NCBI GenBank assembly: GCA_945890895.1
Contig: CAMDDG010000025.1
Location: forward strand, 1 to 32,322
Length of the DNA stretch: 32,322 nt
Origin: Chitinophaga pinensis
Lineage (GTDB): Bacteria; Bacteroidota; Bacteroidia; NS11-12g; UBA955
Direction: 5' to 3'
Shown here: positions 15,785-25,077 of the stretch, one piece after another
Position numbering within the stretch: the first letter of the stretch is position 1
How the letters are laid out: each line of letters starts with the position of its first letter
Program-made: the position numbers and the translations under genes
Notes under the pieces: model-generated
Told to the model about the DNA's origin: nothing
What the model saw: only the letters and a program-made list of their open reading frames with translations
Databases searched by the model: none

Positions 15785-16723
15785 ATGCTAACGCTTTTGG
15801 CTATCTCACATCTTCTTTTTCAACCGGCAGCCATTCCCAATGTTTCTGCTGTAAAAAAAGATTCTACCGCCAGTCGAGTTTGGGTTTATGGTGCCGATTT
15901 TAAATTGAATTTTTCATTGGCCAGCACTTCTCAAAATTGGACAGCAGGGGCCGGCAATAATATCACCGTTACCGGTTTAGTCAATGCAGCAGCCAACTTG
16001 ACCAAAGAACGTTTGAGTTGGGATAATACATTGAAAATCAACATTGGACTCGTTTCTAGTCGTCAAAGCGATATATTCGGAGAAGGATTTTGGAGCAATC
16101 GTAAAAATATTGATAACGTTTTCTTTGATAGTAAGCTGGGTATGGAGTTTGAAGAATATCCAACCTTATCGATGTATGGTGGATTGAATTTTCAAACGCA
16201 ACTTCTCCCCGGATATACATATACCAAAGATGCCATTGGCCGAGATGTAGCAACCATGACCACCAGTTTTCTAAGTCAAGGTCAAACCCAATTTGCATTG
16301 GGTACAGAAAATAAATTTCATAAGAATTACTTTGTGCGTTTGGGTTATGTTACCCTAAAACAAACGTATGTGATCAATCAAGATTTATATCAAATCCGAA
16401 ATCAAGAAGTTATTGCCCGTGTAAAAAAAGGGGAATACTTAGACAACGAATTCGGCATGCAGGTTCAAATGGGTGGTTCCAAGAATTTTGGTCCTAAAGA
16501 TATCTATTCTGCAAAAATGAACTACTTGGGCTTTCTACCCTACCAAACCGACAGAGCACTGCTCGATAGTCGTATCGACATGAGTTTATCAGCTCGGTTA
16601 ACCAAGCATTTAAATATCAACTATACATTAATTTCGATATTTGACAAGGATTTAGTTAAACCGGGAACCAATGCATGGCAGAACTCCTGGGTTTTTGGAA
16701 TTGGATATTTCTATCATATTTAA
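15785..16723 (+). CDS. DUF3078 outer-membrane barrel protein
   Basis: A 312-residue protein with an N-terminal export signal (MLTLLAISHLLFQPAAIP). The mature part matches the Bacteroidota DUF3078 family: DFKLNFSLASTSQNWTAGAGNNITVTGL near residues 38-65 (the family's 'N.sQ..f.NW.aGG..s'), then LSWDNTLKINIGL. Alternating amphipathic strands run to an aromatic C-terminus (FGIGYFYHI), as in outer-membrane barrels. The function of the family is unknown. It stands alone: sucC ends with a terminator upstream and prfC converges downstream, with a 15-base repeat between them. Confidence 0.78.
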   Translation: MLTLLAISHLLFQPAAIPNVSAVKKDSTASRVWVYGADFKLNFSLASTSQNWTAGAGNNITVTGLVNAAANLTKERLSWDNTLKINIGLVSSRQSDIFGEGFWSNRKNIDNVFFDSKLGMEFEEYPTLSMYGGLNFQTQLLPGYTYTKDAIGRDVATMTTSFLSQGQTQFALGTENKFHKNYFVRLGYVTLKQTYVINQDLYQIRNQEVIARVKKGEYLDNEFGMQVQMGGSKNFGPKDIYSAKMNYLGFLPYQTDRALLDSRIDMSLSARLTKHLNINYTLISIFDKDLVKPGTNAWQNSWVFGIGYFYHI

Positions 16724-16732
16724 TTCAATATC

Positions 16733-16837
16733 CACGGAATTCCTTCCCGCTGGGTTCCATACCAAATTATTACTTTCCGCAGGATTCAATTTCACAGAAT
16801 TCCTTTCCACAGAATTACATTCTGCAAACTCAAACAC
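16733..16837. repeat. Seven-copy degenerate 15-base repeat between convergent genes
   Basis: Seven consecutive 15-base units start at 16733: CACGGAATTCCTTCC, CGCTGGGTTCCATAC, CAAATTATTACTTTC, CGCAGGATTCAATTT, CACAGAATTCCTTTC, CACAGAATTACATTC, TGCAAACTCAAACAC. The approximate consensus is CRCAGAATTCCWTTC. The array fills nearly the whole gap between the DUF3078 and prfC stop codons. Three units keep the palindrome GAATTC or a close form. I see no standard terminator in this gap, so the array may take that place. Confidence 0.8.
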
Positions 16838-16845
16838 TTCTAATA

Positions 16846-18426
16846 TTACGACAATTGTTCTGACGTAGTGTGGAAGGTAATATCAGGATATTTTTCCATG
16901 GCGCTCCGCAAAATAAAAGCAGTTTCAGCCAAAAATACCGGATATCCTGCTTTATCGTAAGCAATATTATTCTGGCGGTACTTCATAAAATCCTTCAAAT
17001 CCGCTTCTGGGCCAGTCATCCAACATGCTTTGTGGATGGATCTTGCTTCAAAACGGCATTTGGCATTGTACTCATGCTCCAATCGATATTGCAAAACCTC
17101 AAATTGAAGTTCACCCACGGTTCCCACAAACTTTCGACTTCCTGGTTCTTGGACGAACAAACTCGCTAATCCTTCGTCGGTTAATTGCTGAATACCTTTC
17201 TCCAACTGCTTGGATTTCATTGGATCCAAATTAATCAATTCTTTAAATATCTCCGGCGAAAAACTAGGTATTCCCTTGAATTGAAAGTTCTCACCTTCGG
17301 TCAATGTATCGCCAATTTTAAAGTTTCCTGTATCGTACAATCCCACCACATCTCCGGGGTAAGCTGCCTCCATAACTTCTTTGGAATCGGCTAGAAAAGT
17401 ATAAGGTGCAGCGAATTTTACTTGTTTCTCCAAACGAGTATGCTTATACGCCTTATTTCGTTCAAATTTGCCACTACAAACACGTAAAAATGCAATTCTA
17501 TCTCTATGTTTTGGATCTAAGTTCGCGTGAATCTTAAATATGAATCCAGAAAATTTGTTCTCCGTAGGTCCAACTTCTCTAACCGTAGTAGGACGAGGCA
17601 GCGGATTGGGAGCAATTTCAACGAATGTGTCCAACAATTCTTGAATACCAAAATTATTTAAGGCCGAACCAAAGAAAACCGGAGCTACATCGGCAGTTAA
17701 GTAATTATTAACGTCTAAATTCCCATAAACGCCATCGATCAACTCAACATCTTCCCGCAACTTAACCGCGTTGGAATTGCCAATTAAATCTGGCAAACGC
17801 TCATCTTCCACCCCGTGAACACGAACCACATCATCGGTCAATTTGGTTTTACTGCTTTCAAAAAGGTTCAATGATTTATCCGCCAATAAATACACTCCTT
17901 TAAAGTCGCGACCACTGTTAATTGGCCAAGACAACGGATGCACCTGAATGTCTAAATGTTCCTCAATTTCATCCAACAAATCAAACGGATCTTTACCATC
18001 TCGGTCCATTTTATTTACGAATACGATAACGGGTGTTTTTCTCATGCGACAAACCTCCATCAAACGTTTGGTTTGCTCTTCCACTCCTTTCACGCTATCT
18101 ACCACCAAGATAACACTATCTACAGCGGTTAACGTGCGGTATGTATCTTCGGCAAAATCTTTGTGTCCAGGAGTATCCAAAATATTCACCCATTTCCCTT
18201 TGTAAAGAAAGGTCATCACCGAAGTAGCTACCGAAATTCCACGCTGTTTTTCAATTTCCATGAAGTCGGATGCTGCTGTTTTTGTAATTTTGTTGGACTT
18301 CACGGCACCGGCAGTTTGGATTTGTCCGCCAAAAAGCAAGAATTTTTCAGTCAACGTGGTTTTACCCGCATCCGGGTGAGAAATAATGGCAAAAGTTTTG
18401 CGTTTGGCAATCTCGGATTCGTACAT
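16846..18426 (-). CDS. prfC: Peptide chain release factor 3
   Basis: A 526-residue translational GTPase that removes RF1/RF2 from the ribosome after termination. G1 is [12 protein letters not shown] (residues 17-28), the switch region has [15 protein letters not shown]3 is [22 protein letters not shown] and G4 is [21 protein letters not shown], all diagnostic for RF3 rather than EF-G. The C-terminal domains ([35 protein letters not shown]) also fit RF3, and the length is standard. The ATG at 18426 lies only seven bases past a perfect TAAATTTG -7 element, so the mRNA should be leaderless. It diverges from a GNAT gene 52 bases away. Confidence 0.96.
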   Translation of the reverse strand: MYESEIAKRKTFAIISHPDAGKTTLTEKFLLFGGQIQTAGAVKSNKITKTAASDFMEIEKQRGISVATSVMTFLYKGKWVNILDTPGHKDFAEDTYRTLTAVDSVILVVDSVKGVEEQTKRLMEVCRMRKTPVIVFVNKMDRDGKDPFDLLDEIEEHLDIQVHPLSWPINSGRDFKGVYLLADKSLNLFESSKTKLTDDVVRVHGVEDERLPDLIGNSNAVKLREDVELIDGVYGNLDVNNYLTADVAPVFFGSALNNFGIQELLDTFVEIAPNPLPRPTTVREVGPTENKFSGFIFKIHANLDPKHRDRIAFLRVCSGKFERNKAYKHTRLEKQVKFAAPYTFLADSKEVMEAAYPGDVVGLYDTGNFKIGDTLTEGENFQFKGIPSFSPEIFKELINLDPMKSKQLEKGIQQLTDEGLASLFVQEPGSRKFVGTVGELQFEVLQYRLEHEYNAKCRFEARSIHKACWMTGPEADLKDFMKYRQNNIAYDKAGYPVFLAETAFILRSAMEKYPDITFHTTSEQLS

Positions 18427-18433
18427 AAAGGTG

Positions 18434-18441
18434 CAAATTTA
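18434..18441 (-). promoter_or_regulatory. -7 element of prfC promoter, leaderless
   Basis: The minus strand reads TAAATTTG, an exact consensus match, with seven bases to the prfC ATG. A TTAG 19 bases upstream is a possible weak -33 element. Transcription would begin zero to three bases before the start codon. Confidence 0.6.
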
Positions 18442-18478
18442 GCATTTTTGTAGCGAAGCCCTAACTTCCCCCGAAAAG

Positions 18479-19003
18479 ATGAACCCAGAAAATCACAATC
18501 CTTCAGCCGAATTAGAATTTAGGCCTGCACAAATCAATGATGTTCCCGCGATTTTAAAGATTGTTAATTATTATATTGAGCATTCCAATTCCATTTATGA
18601 AGAAACTCCCCGAATTTTGGAGGATCAGTTGCAGTGGTTTCTTCAATTGCAAAAGCAGAACTTTCCTGTAATTGTGGCCGTTTCGGATACGCAGGTAGTC
18701 GGATATGCTAGCTTTCAAACGTTTCGAACCAAATTTGGTTACCGATTTAGCGCCGAACATTCGGTATATGTTTCTCCGGGTTTCGGGGGATGTGGAATCG
18801 GATTTAACCTCATGCAACTACTTATCAATGAAGCCATTGATCGCGGAATTCACGTGTTAATTGGAGGAATAGATAGTCAAAACACAGACAGCATCAAATT
18901 TCATCAGCGTTTGGGATTTCAAGAAGTTGGTCGCATGCGTGAAGTGGGTAAAAAACACGATCAATGGCTTACATTGGTTTGGATGCAGAAAATCCTTAAA
19001 TAA
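18479..19003 (+). CDS. GNAT acetyltransferase, phosphinothricin-acetyltransferase-like
   Basis: A 174-residue GNAT enzyme that transfers an acyl group from acyl-CoA to an amine. The fold runs from FRPAQINDVPAILKIVNYYIEHS through ANSIYEETP-like active-site residues, VVGYASFQTFR, the motif A strand HSVYVSP, and IDSQNTDSIKFHQRLGFQEVGRMREVGKK. This is the pattern of the Pat/YncA (MnaT) subgroup, whose known substrates are phosphinothricin, methionine sulfone and similar amino acids; the substrate here is unknown. The CoA pyrophosphate loop reads GFGGCGIG where relatives normally have R-G-K-G-I-G, so the conserved Arg is Gly. Its ATG is 52 bases from the divergent prfC start. Confidence 0.83.
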   Translation: MNPENHNPSAELEFRPAQINDVPAILKIVNYYIEHSNSIYEETPRILEDQLQWFLQLQKQNFPVIVAVSDTQVVGYASFQTFRTKFGYRFSAEHSVYVSPGFGGCGIGFNLMQLLINEAIDRGIHVLIGGIDSQNTDSIKFHQRLGFQEVGRMREVGKKHDQWLTLVWMQKILK

Positions 19004-19172
19004 CCGATCTATCAATAGAAAAATCGAATCAACTTTAACTTCAGTCTTCTATCAACGACCTGCATTTTTTGAATTATTGGATTATTTATTGATTATTTTT
19101 TGGATAATCCGTAGGCTTATAGTAATTTATCAATGAATTATCCCGAAATTTGCGCAATTTTTAATTATATAT

Positions 19173-20984
19173 ATGTCTTTATTGCGCAACATTGCCATCA
19201 TTGCACACGTTGACCACGGGAAAACTACTTTGGTTGACAAAATGCTTCACCAAGCCAAATTATTCAGAGATAATCAAGAAGTTGGCGAATTAATCCTCGA
19301 CAACAACGATTTGGAACGTGAGCGCGGAATTACCATTCTTGCTAAAAACGTAAGTGTTAACTGGAAAGGAACAAAAATTAACATTATTGACACCCCAGGT
19401 CACGCCGATTTTGGTGGAGAGGTGGAACGTGTATTAAACATGGCTGATGGTGTATTGCTATTGGTTGACGCATTCGAAGGCCCGATGCCTCAAACTCGTT
19501 TTGTATTGCAAAAGGCTTTGGCCTTAGGAAAAAAACCCATTGTTGTCATCAATAAAGTAGATAAGCCTAACTGCGATCCAGAAAAAACCCACGACGATAT
19601 CTTCGATTTGTTCTTCAACTTAGGTGCTAACGAAGAACAATTGGATTTCAAAACGGTTTTTGGATCCGGTAAAAACGGTTGGTTCGGTCCTGATTTCAGA
19701 AACCCTACTAGCGATTTAACGTACTTAATGGATACCATTATTGAAGTTATTCCCGCACCTGTGGTGGAAGAAGGTACCCTTCAAATGCAAGTTACCAGCT
19801 TGGATTATTCTAGCTTCACGGGTCGTATTGCAATTGGACGTTTGAAACGCGGTCATTTAACAGAGAACATGGCGGTTGCTTTGGTAAAACGCGATGGTAA
19901 AGTAGAAAAACACCGCATCAAAGAACTTTACACGTTTACGGGATTAGGAAAAGCAAAAGCAACTGAAGTTTTTGCTGGAGATATTTGTGCTGTAACCGGC
20001 TTGGAGAATTTTGAAATTGGTGACTGCGTTTGTGATCTTGAAAATCCAGAAGCACTTCCCCAAATGAAAATCGACGAACCAACGATGAGTATGTTGTTTG
20101 CAATCAACAACTCCCCTTTCTTTGGGAAAGAAGGTAAACACGTTACATCTCAAAAAATTCGTGAGCGTTTATTGAAAGAAACCGAAAAGAATTTGGCATT
20201 GCGTGTTGAAGAAACAAACAGTGCGGATCAATTCTTGGTATTTGGTCGTGGTATTCTGCATTTAGGTGTATTGGTTGAGACCATGCGTCGTGAAGGATAC
20301 GAATTACAAGTAGGTCAGCCTCGAGTTATCGTAAAAGAAATTGATGGTCAAAAATGTGAACCTATTGAGATTTTAACCGTAGATGTTCCCGATTCTCATT
20401 CAGGTAAAGTAATTGAATACGTGAGTCAGCGTAAAGCAGAAATGCTGAGCATGACTCCTAAAGGAGATATGGTTCGTTTGGAATTTGAAATTCCTTCAAG
20501 AGGACTTTTGGGATTGAGAAACAATCTGTTAACAGCTACACAAGGGGAAGCCATCATGGCACATCGTTTTAAAGCGTATGAACCTTGGAAGGGTGAAATG
20601 CCAGGTCGTATTAACGGGGTTCTTATTTCTAAAGAAAAAGGATCTTCAACCACTTACAGCATGGATAAATTAAAAGATCGCGGTAATTATTTCATTCATC
20701 CGAATGTTGAAATTTACACCGGTCAAATTGTTGGGGAGCACATCAAACCAGGAGATTTGGTATTGAATATTTGTACTGCTAAACAGTTAACAAATTTCCG
20801 TGCTGCGGGTAAAGATGATAGCTCAACGTTACCACCACCGCGTGAATTTACCTTGGAAGAAGCCATGGAATACATCCAAGCGGATGAATACGTGGAAGTT
20901 ACTCCTGAAAACATCCGTTTAAGAAAGATTTTATTGGATGAAAACGAGCGTAAACGTGCATCAAACAAAGCCCTTGGAATTTAA
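19173..20984 (+). CDS. typA: Ribosome-associated GTPase TypA/BipA
   Basis: A 603-residue translational GTPase that helps 50S ribosome assembly and stress adaptation. G1 is [15 protein letters not shown] (residues 11-25), switch I carries [13 protein letters not shown]3 [22 protein letters not shown]4 NKVDKP. EF-G-like domains follow, including [19 protein letters not shown], then [21 protein letters not shown]. The BipA-specific C-terminal domain holds [44 protein letters not shown] and ENIRLRK. Length and order are standard. In the 169-base upstream gap an AT-rich segment has GAAATTTG at 19145-19152, one base off the -7 consensus, and a weak 7-base inverted repeat (19079-19085 and 19104-19110). 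Confidence 0.96.
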   Translation: MSLLRNIAIIAHVDHGKTTLVDKMLHQAKLFRDNQEVGELILDNNDLERERGITILAKNVSVNWKGTKINIIDTPGHADFGGEVERVLNMADGVLLLVDAFEGPMPQTRFVLQKALALGKKPIVVINKVDKPNCDPEKTHDDIFDLFFNLGANEEQLDFKTVFGSGKNGWFGPDFRNPTSDLTYLMDTIIEVIPAPVVEEGTLQMQVTSLDYSSFTGRIAIGRLKRGHLTENMAVALVKRDGKVEKHRIKELYTFTGLGKAKATEVFAGDICAVTGLENFEIGDCVCDLENPEALPQMKIDEPTMSMLFAINNSPFFGKEGKHVTSQKIRERLLKETEKNLALRVEETNSADQFLVFGRGILHLGVLVETMRREGYELQVGQPRVIVKEIDGQKCEPIEILTVDVPDSHSGKVIEYVSQRKAEMLSMTPKGDMVRLEFEIPSRGLLGLRNNLLTATQGEAIMAHRFKAYEPWKGEMPGRINGVLISKEKGSSTTYSMDKLKDRGNYFIHPNVEIYTGQIVGEHIKPGDLVLNICTAKQLTNFRAAGKDDSSTLPPPREFTLEEAMEYIQADEYVEVTPENIRLRKILLDENERKRASNKALGI

Positions 20985-21005
20985 AAGGGATAATTAAAAA
21001 AATAG

Positions 21006-21013
21006 TATCTTCG
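21006..21013 (+). promoter_or_regulatory. -7 element of lpd promoter
   Basis: TATCTTCG matches TAnnTTTG with one change and is followed by CAT, as in the sucC promoter. It lies 24 bases before the lpd ATG. No clear -33 element is seen. Confidence 0.5.
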
Positions 21014-21037
21014 CATAAATTAAGAACCTAAAATAAC

Positions 21038-22426
21038 ATGAAATTTGATATTGCCGTAATCGGAAGTGGACCTGGTGGATACGTTGCTGCCATTCGTGCT
21101 TCTCAATTAGGAAAAAAAGTTGCCATCATCGAAAAAGCTGATTTAGGTGGTGTGTGTTTGAATTGGGGATGTATCCCAACCAAAGCCCTTTTGAAAAGTG
21201 CTCAGGTTTTTGATTACATCAACCATGCTGCTGATTACGGAATTACCGTAAAAGAAGCGAATACCGACTTCGACGGAATGGTAAAACGTAGCCGTGGAGT
21301 TGCAGAAGGCATGAGTAAAGGTATAGCTTTCTTGATGAAAAAAAATAAAATTGAAGTCATCAAAGGTTACGCTAAATTAGCAGGTAAAGGAAAAATTCAA
21401 GTTACCGCAGAAGACGGTTCTATCAGTACTGTTGAAGCAGATCATACTATTTTAGCTACGGGTGCTAGAAGCCGTGAACTTCCTACGGTTCCCATCGATG
21501 GAAAACATGTAATTGGTTACCGCGAAGCAATGGTGCTTCCCAAACAGCCCAAAGAAATGTTAATCATTGGTAGTGGTGCAATTGGAATGGAGTTCGCTTA
21601 TTTCTACCACACCATTGGCACAAAAGTTACCATCGTTGAGTTCATGAATCGCATTCTTCCAATCGAAGATGAAGAAGTGAGCAAAACCATGTTAATGAAC
21701 TACAAGAAAAAAGGCATCGAAATTTTAACTGAATCCTCCGTAGAGAAAGTTGAAGTAAAGAATGACCGTTGTATCGTTAGCATCAAAACTGCTAAAGGGG
21801 TTGAAACCAAAGAATGTGATATCGTTTTAAGCGCAGCCGGTGTTCAAACCAATTTGGATAACTTAGGTTTAGAAGAAATGGGTGTTAAAACCGATAAAGG
21901 AAAAGTGATGGTCGATGAGTTCTACAAAACCAATGTTGCTGGTGTTTACGCAATCGGCGACATCGTACCGGGTCCTGCATTGGCACACGTTGCTTCTGCC
22001 GAAGGTATCATTTGTGTTGAAGCTATTTGTGGACATCATCCTCAGCCTTTGAACTACGGAAACATCCCAGGTTGTACTTATACCCACCCAGAAGTGGCAT
22101 CTGTTGGTTTAACTGAAGCTCAAGCTAAAGAAAAAGGTTTTGAAATTCGCGTAGGTAAATTCCCGTTCTCAGCAAGCGGAAAAGCAAGCGCAAGTGGACA
22201 CAAAGACGGTTTCGTTAAAGTAATTTTCGACAAAAAATACGGCGAATGGTTGGGTTGTCACATGATTGGTGAAGGCGTTACCGATATGATTGCAGAAGCA
22301 GTAGTTGCTCGTAACTTAGAAACCACAGGTATGGAAGTATTGAAATCCGTGCATCCTCACCCAACTATGAGTGAAGCTGTTATGGAAGCCGTAGCTCAAG
22401 CTTACGACGAGTGCATCCACCTTTAA
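21038..22426 (+). CDS. lpdA: Dihydrolipoyl dehydrogenase
   Basis: A 462-residue FAD enzyme that reoxidises dihydrolipoamide for the 2-oxoacid dehydrogenase complexes (and glycine cleavage) using NAD. The FAD-binding GSGPGGYVAA is at residues 9-18. The redox-active disulfide is C40-C45 in GGVCLNWGCIPTKALL. The NAD-binding motif is IIGSGAIGMEFAYFY, followed by acidic E in VTIVE. A second FAD motif is GVYAIGDIV. The catalytic dyad H441 and E446 lies in VHPHPTMSEAV. All key residues and the length are normal. It has its own promoter element in the 53 bases after typA and a strong terminator behind it. No E1 or E2 genes are nearby. Confidence 0.95.
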   Translation: MKFDIAVIGSGPGGYVAAIRASQLGKKVAIIEKADLGGVCLNWGCIPTKALLKSAQVFDYINHAADYGITVKEANTDFDGMVKRSRGVAEGMSKGIAFLMKKNKIEVIKGYAKLAGKGKIQVTAEDGSISTVEADHTILATGARSRELPTVPIDGKHVIGYREAMVLPKQPKEMLIIGSGAIGMEFAYFYHTIGTKVTIVEFMNRILPIEDEEVSKTMLMNYKKKGIEILTESSVEKVEVKNDRCIVSIKTAKGVETKECDIVLSAAGVQTNLDNLGLEEMGVKTDKGKVMVDEFYKTNVAGVYAIGDIVPGPALAHVASAEGIICVEAICGHHPQPLNYGNIPGCTYTHPEVASVGLTEAQAKEKGFEIRVGKFPFSASGKASASGHKDGFVKVIFDKKYGEWLGCHMIGEGVTDMIAEAVVARNLETTGMEVLKSVHPHPTMSEAVMEAVAQAYDECIHL

Positions 22427-22448
22427 ACTATTAATTTCCTCATATCAA

Positions 22449-22493
22449 ACACTCATTCTGAGGTAGAATTACCCGTGAATGAGTGTTTTTTTT
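22449..22493 (+). terminator. lpd terminator
   Basis: ACACTCATTC and GAATGAGTGT form a perfect 10-base stem (extendable by A-T pairs) with an 18-base loop and a run of eight T residues. It starts 22 bases after the lpd stop. Confidence 0.92.
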
Positions 22494-22528
22494 ATGCATA
22501 AATATCACTTGAGTTTATTTTTTTAATC

Positions 22529-23170
22529 ATGCCAATAAAAGCATTTACTTTTAATCCATTAGGAGAAAATACCTACATTTTGTGGGATGAATCCACCAAA
22601 GCTGCCGCAATCATTGATGCTGGAATGTACGACAGAAACGAATGCCACCAAATTTCTGAATTCATTTCCCAAAATCAATTAAATTTACAATTCCTGTTAG
22701 GAACCCACGCTCATATCGATCACATTTTTGGAAATTGGTACATCAAACAAGAATTTCCGGATGTGCCCTATTTACTCCATGAAGAAGATGTGAAAATGAT
22801 TCAACGTTCTGAAACCATGGCCGCTTTATGGAACTTAAATTACACTCCTTCCCCATTGCCTGATCGGTATGTGAATCACGGAGATACCGTTGATATTGGA
22901 AACATTACACTTAAAGTCCGTTTTGTTCCTGGTCATGCCCCGGGTCACGTCATTTTTATTAATGAAGCTGAAAATTTTGCAGTGGTAGGAGATTGTGTAT
23001 TCCAAGGTTCCATTGGTAGAACGGATTTACCCGGAGGAAATCACGAATTGTTACTGGATAAAATTCGCACTGAAATTTTTACCTTACCCGAAGATATGGA
23101 ATTGTTTAGTGGACACGGTCCTTCCACTACCGTCGGAAGAGAAATTAACACCAACCCATTTTTTAATTAA
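22529..23170 (+). CDS. MBL-fold hydrolase, glyoxalase II-like
   Basis: A 213-residue metallo-beta-lactamase-fold enzyme. The metal-binding motif is THAHIDH (H60, H62, D64, H65). Further ligands are the His of VPGHAPGHV, the Asp of VVGDCVFQGSIGRTDLPGGN and the His of FSGHGPSTTVGREINTNPF. This set is that of the short glyoxalase II-like hydrolases (YcbL type), which bind two metal ions and may hydrolyse thioesters. It lacks the C-terminal substrate domain of classical glyoxalase II. It ends 26 bases before menD and is probably cotranscribed. A role linked to bacillithiol or CoA thioesters is possible but inferred. Confidence 0.85.
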   Translation: MPIKAFTFNPLGENTYILWDESTKAAAIIDAGMYDRNECHQISEFISQNQLNLQFLLGTHAHIDHIFGNWYIKQEFPDVPYLLHEEDVKMIQRSETMAALWNLNYTPSPLPDRYVNHGDTVDIGNITLKVRFVPGHAPGHVIFINEAENFAVVGDCVFQGSIGRTDLPGGNHELLLDKIRTEIFTLPEDMELFSGHGPSTTVGREINTNPFFN

Positions 23171-23196
23171 AATCTTTTTATTATTGTATTTGTTGA

Positions 23197-25029
23197 ATGG
23201 ATATGTTGTCAACCAAGTTGGATTTTATTGTTCAATTGCTATGGGAAGCGGGGATTTCCAACTGGGTAATTTCTCCAGGTTCTCGGAATGCCCCCTTAGT
23301 TGCATCATTCATCAAACACGGTAAATTTCAACTTATTTCTTCACCCGATGAACGAAGTGGAGCCTTCATGGCTCTTGGTATGTCGCAAATCAATCAGTAT
23401 CCTGCTGGTTTTATTTGTACCAGCGGTTCAGCATTAGTAAATACGTTTCCAGCGGTGGTAGAAGCTTATTATCAACGAATACCGTTGCTTATTTTATCGG
23501 CTGATCGTCCCGAGGAATTAATTGATCAGTGGGACGGACAAACCCTTCGTCAACCTGGAATTTTTGGAAATTATGTTCGTTCTAATTTGCATTGCAGTCC
23601 GAGAAATGAATCTACAGAACAAATAGCCAAAGGAATATATGATTGTTTAAAAGAGGCCTTCGTAAACATCCCATCCGCAACCCATCTGAACATAGCATTA
23701 TCCGAACCGATTTATGAAGGAATCGATGCCCCATTTGCCTTTTCGGATGCAATTCCCCCCTTTGTGTTCAAACCGTCGCAACCCAATAAAGTTGATTTAA
23801 TAGCTGTAAAACAATTCATTGAGAGCTCTTTTACGAAAGATGAATTTGTTCCCGATTCTACGCTACCTATTGATCAGAAACTTACAGTTGAAGAATCATC
23901 GGAATCCATAAAATACCCGAGAATAGCTGTATTGATTGGACAAAATCCGCCCTCCCCATTGCTTAAATCCGTATTAATTGAGTTGCAACACTATGTCCCA
24001 ATTTTTGCTGATGTGTGTAGTTCTCAAACTCAAGTTGGTTTGATTTCTTGGGATTGGGGGATGTTAAAGCGTGAAATCCCCAATTATTTAGAACCTGAAT
24101 TGCTCATCAGTGTTGGAACAGCAACCATTTCCAAACCATTAAAACAATTTCTTAAAAAATCCAAACCGAAGCACATTCATATTGGATTGTACGACGAAGT
24201 AGGCGACCCATTTGAAACCCAACCTCAACATTGGAAAGTCAATGAATCGGACTTTTTACAAGCCGTTTTAGAAATAATTTCAACATTTGATACATCGGCA
24301 GATGAAACTGAAAATTCAAATTGGGTAGAAGATTCTTTAATTCCAACCTTTCAAAAATCCAATAATTCCAATTCCATAAAAAAATACTTAACGGATTGGG
24401 AGGTATACATTCAGTCTCAATCCTTAGTTTCTCATGATTTACCACATCCGTTCGCGTCAGAGTTGCAGTTTATGCAAAAACTATTTCAATCGGTTCAGGA
24501 AAATTGCATAATTCACCTAGGAAATTCCATGTCCGTTCGTTACGGAAGTTGGTCTGGACAAACCAAAGCGCAAGTTTATTCCAATCGCGGAGTGAGTGGA
24601 ATCGACGGTTGTTTAAGCACTGCCGTAGGTGCCGCAATAGCATCCCCCGAAAAACACCATGTGGTTGTACTGGGAGATGTGAGTACGATTTACGATTCCA
24701 ATGCCTTATGGACCGACCTTCCTTCGAATTTAACTATCGTGGTTTTTAACAATGGCGGTGGCAGAATTTTTGACTGGATCGAAGGTCCCAATAAATTACA
24801 GGAATTGAGAACTTTTATACACACACCGAGACATTTCGAAATGGAATATTTGTGCAAATTGTACTCAGTGAAGCACTTCAAATATTCTATAAATCAACTC
24901 GATGAAATACTAAATGGTATTTTAGAAAATTCCGATAAACTCCAGGAAAAAAGCGATCACTCTCATCCGAACCTGGATGAGCAATCATCCCCAAAGACAG
25001 TGAGATTTTTTGAATTAATTTCGGAATAA
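23197..25029 (+). CDS. menD: Menaquinone synthesis enzyme MenD (SEPHCHC synthase)
   Basis: A 610-residue thiamine-diphosphate enzyme. It joins 2-oxoglutarate to isochorismate, giving 2-succinyl-5-enolpyruvyl-6-hydroxy-3-cyclohexene-1-carboxylate, the first committed step of menaquinone synthesis. The N-terminal PYR domain shows WVISPGSRNAPL (S29, R30 bind isochorismate) and SPDERSGAFMALG (E52, the ThDP-activating Glu). TSGSALVNTFPAVVEA and LLILSADRPEEL are family signatures. The ThDP-binding region at about 491-520 reads GDVSTIYDSNALWTDLP then FNNGGGRIFDWIEG. It is about 50 residues longer than E. coli MenD, with a loose segment near residues 205-245 and a polar C-terminal tail. The rest of the men genes are not in the window. 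Confidence 0.94.
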   Translation: MDMLSTKLDFIVQLLWEAGISNWVISPGSRNAPLVASFIKHGKFQLISSPDERSGAFMALGMSQINQYPAGFICTSGSALVNTFPAVVEAYYQRIPLLILSADRPEELIDQWDGQTLRQPGIFGNYVRSNLHCSPRNESTEQIAKGIYDCLKEAFVNIPSATHLNIALSEPIYEGIDAPFAFSDAIPPFVFKPSQPNKVDLIAVKQFIESSFTKDEFVPDSTLPIDQKLTVEESSESIKYPRIAVLIGQNPPSPLLKSVLIELQHYVPIFADVCSSQTQVGLISWDWGMLKREIPNYLEPELLISVGTATISKPLKQFLKKSKPKHIHIGLYDEVGDPFETQPQHWKVNESDFLQAVLEIISTFDTSADETENSNWVEDSLIPTFQKSNNSNSIKKYLTDWEVYIQSQSLVSHDLPHPFASELQFMQKLFQSVQENCIIHLGNSMSVRYGSWSGQTKAQVYSNRGVSGIDGCLSTAVGAAIASPEKHHVVVLGDVSTIYDSNALWTDLPSNLTIVVFNNGGGRIFDWIEGPNKLQELRTFIHTPRHFEMEYLCKLYSVKHFKYSINQLDEILNGILENSDKLQEKSDHSHPNLDEQSSPKTVRFFELISE

Positions 25030-25077
25030 GTACAATTTGGAATTGTAAAAAACAATTAAATCTCAATTCACACGAAC

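Noticed and set aside
19079..19110. Riboswitch or attenuator ahead of typA
   Set aside because: Only a weak 7-base inverted repeat in AT-rich DNA is present, upstream of the likely promoter; no recognised riboswitch pattern.
25031..25047. Terminator between menD and smpB
   Set aside because: The TACAATT/AATTGTA hairpin is short and AT-only, and is followed by A rather than T residues on the menD strand.
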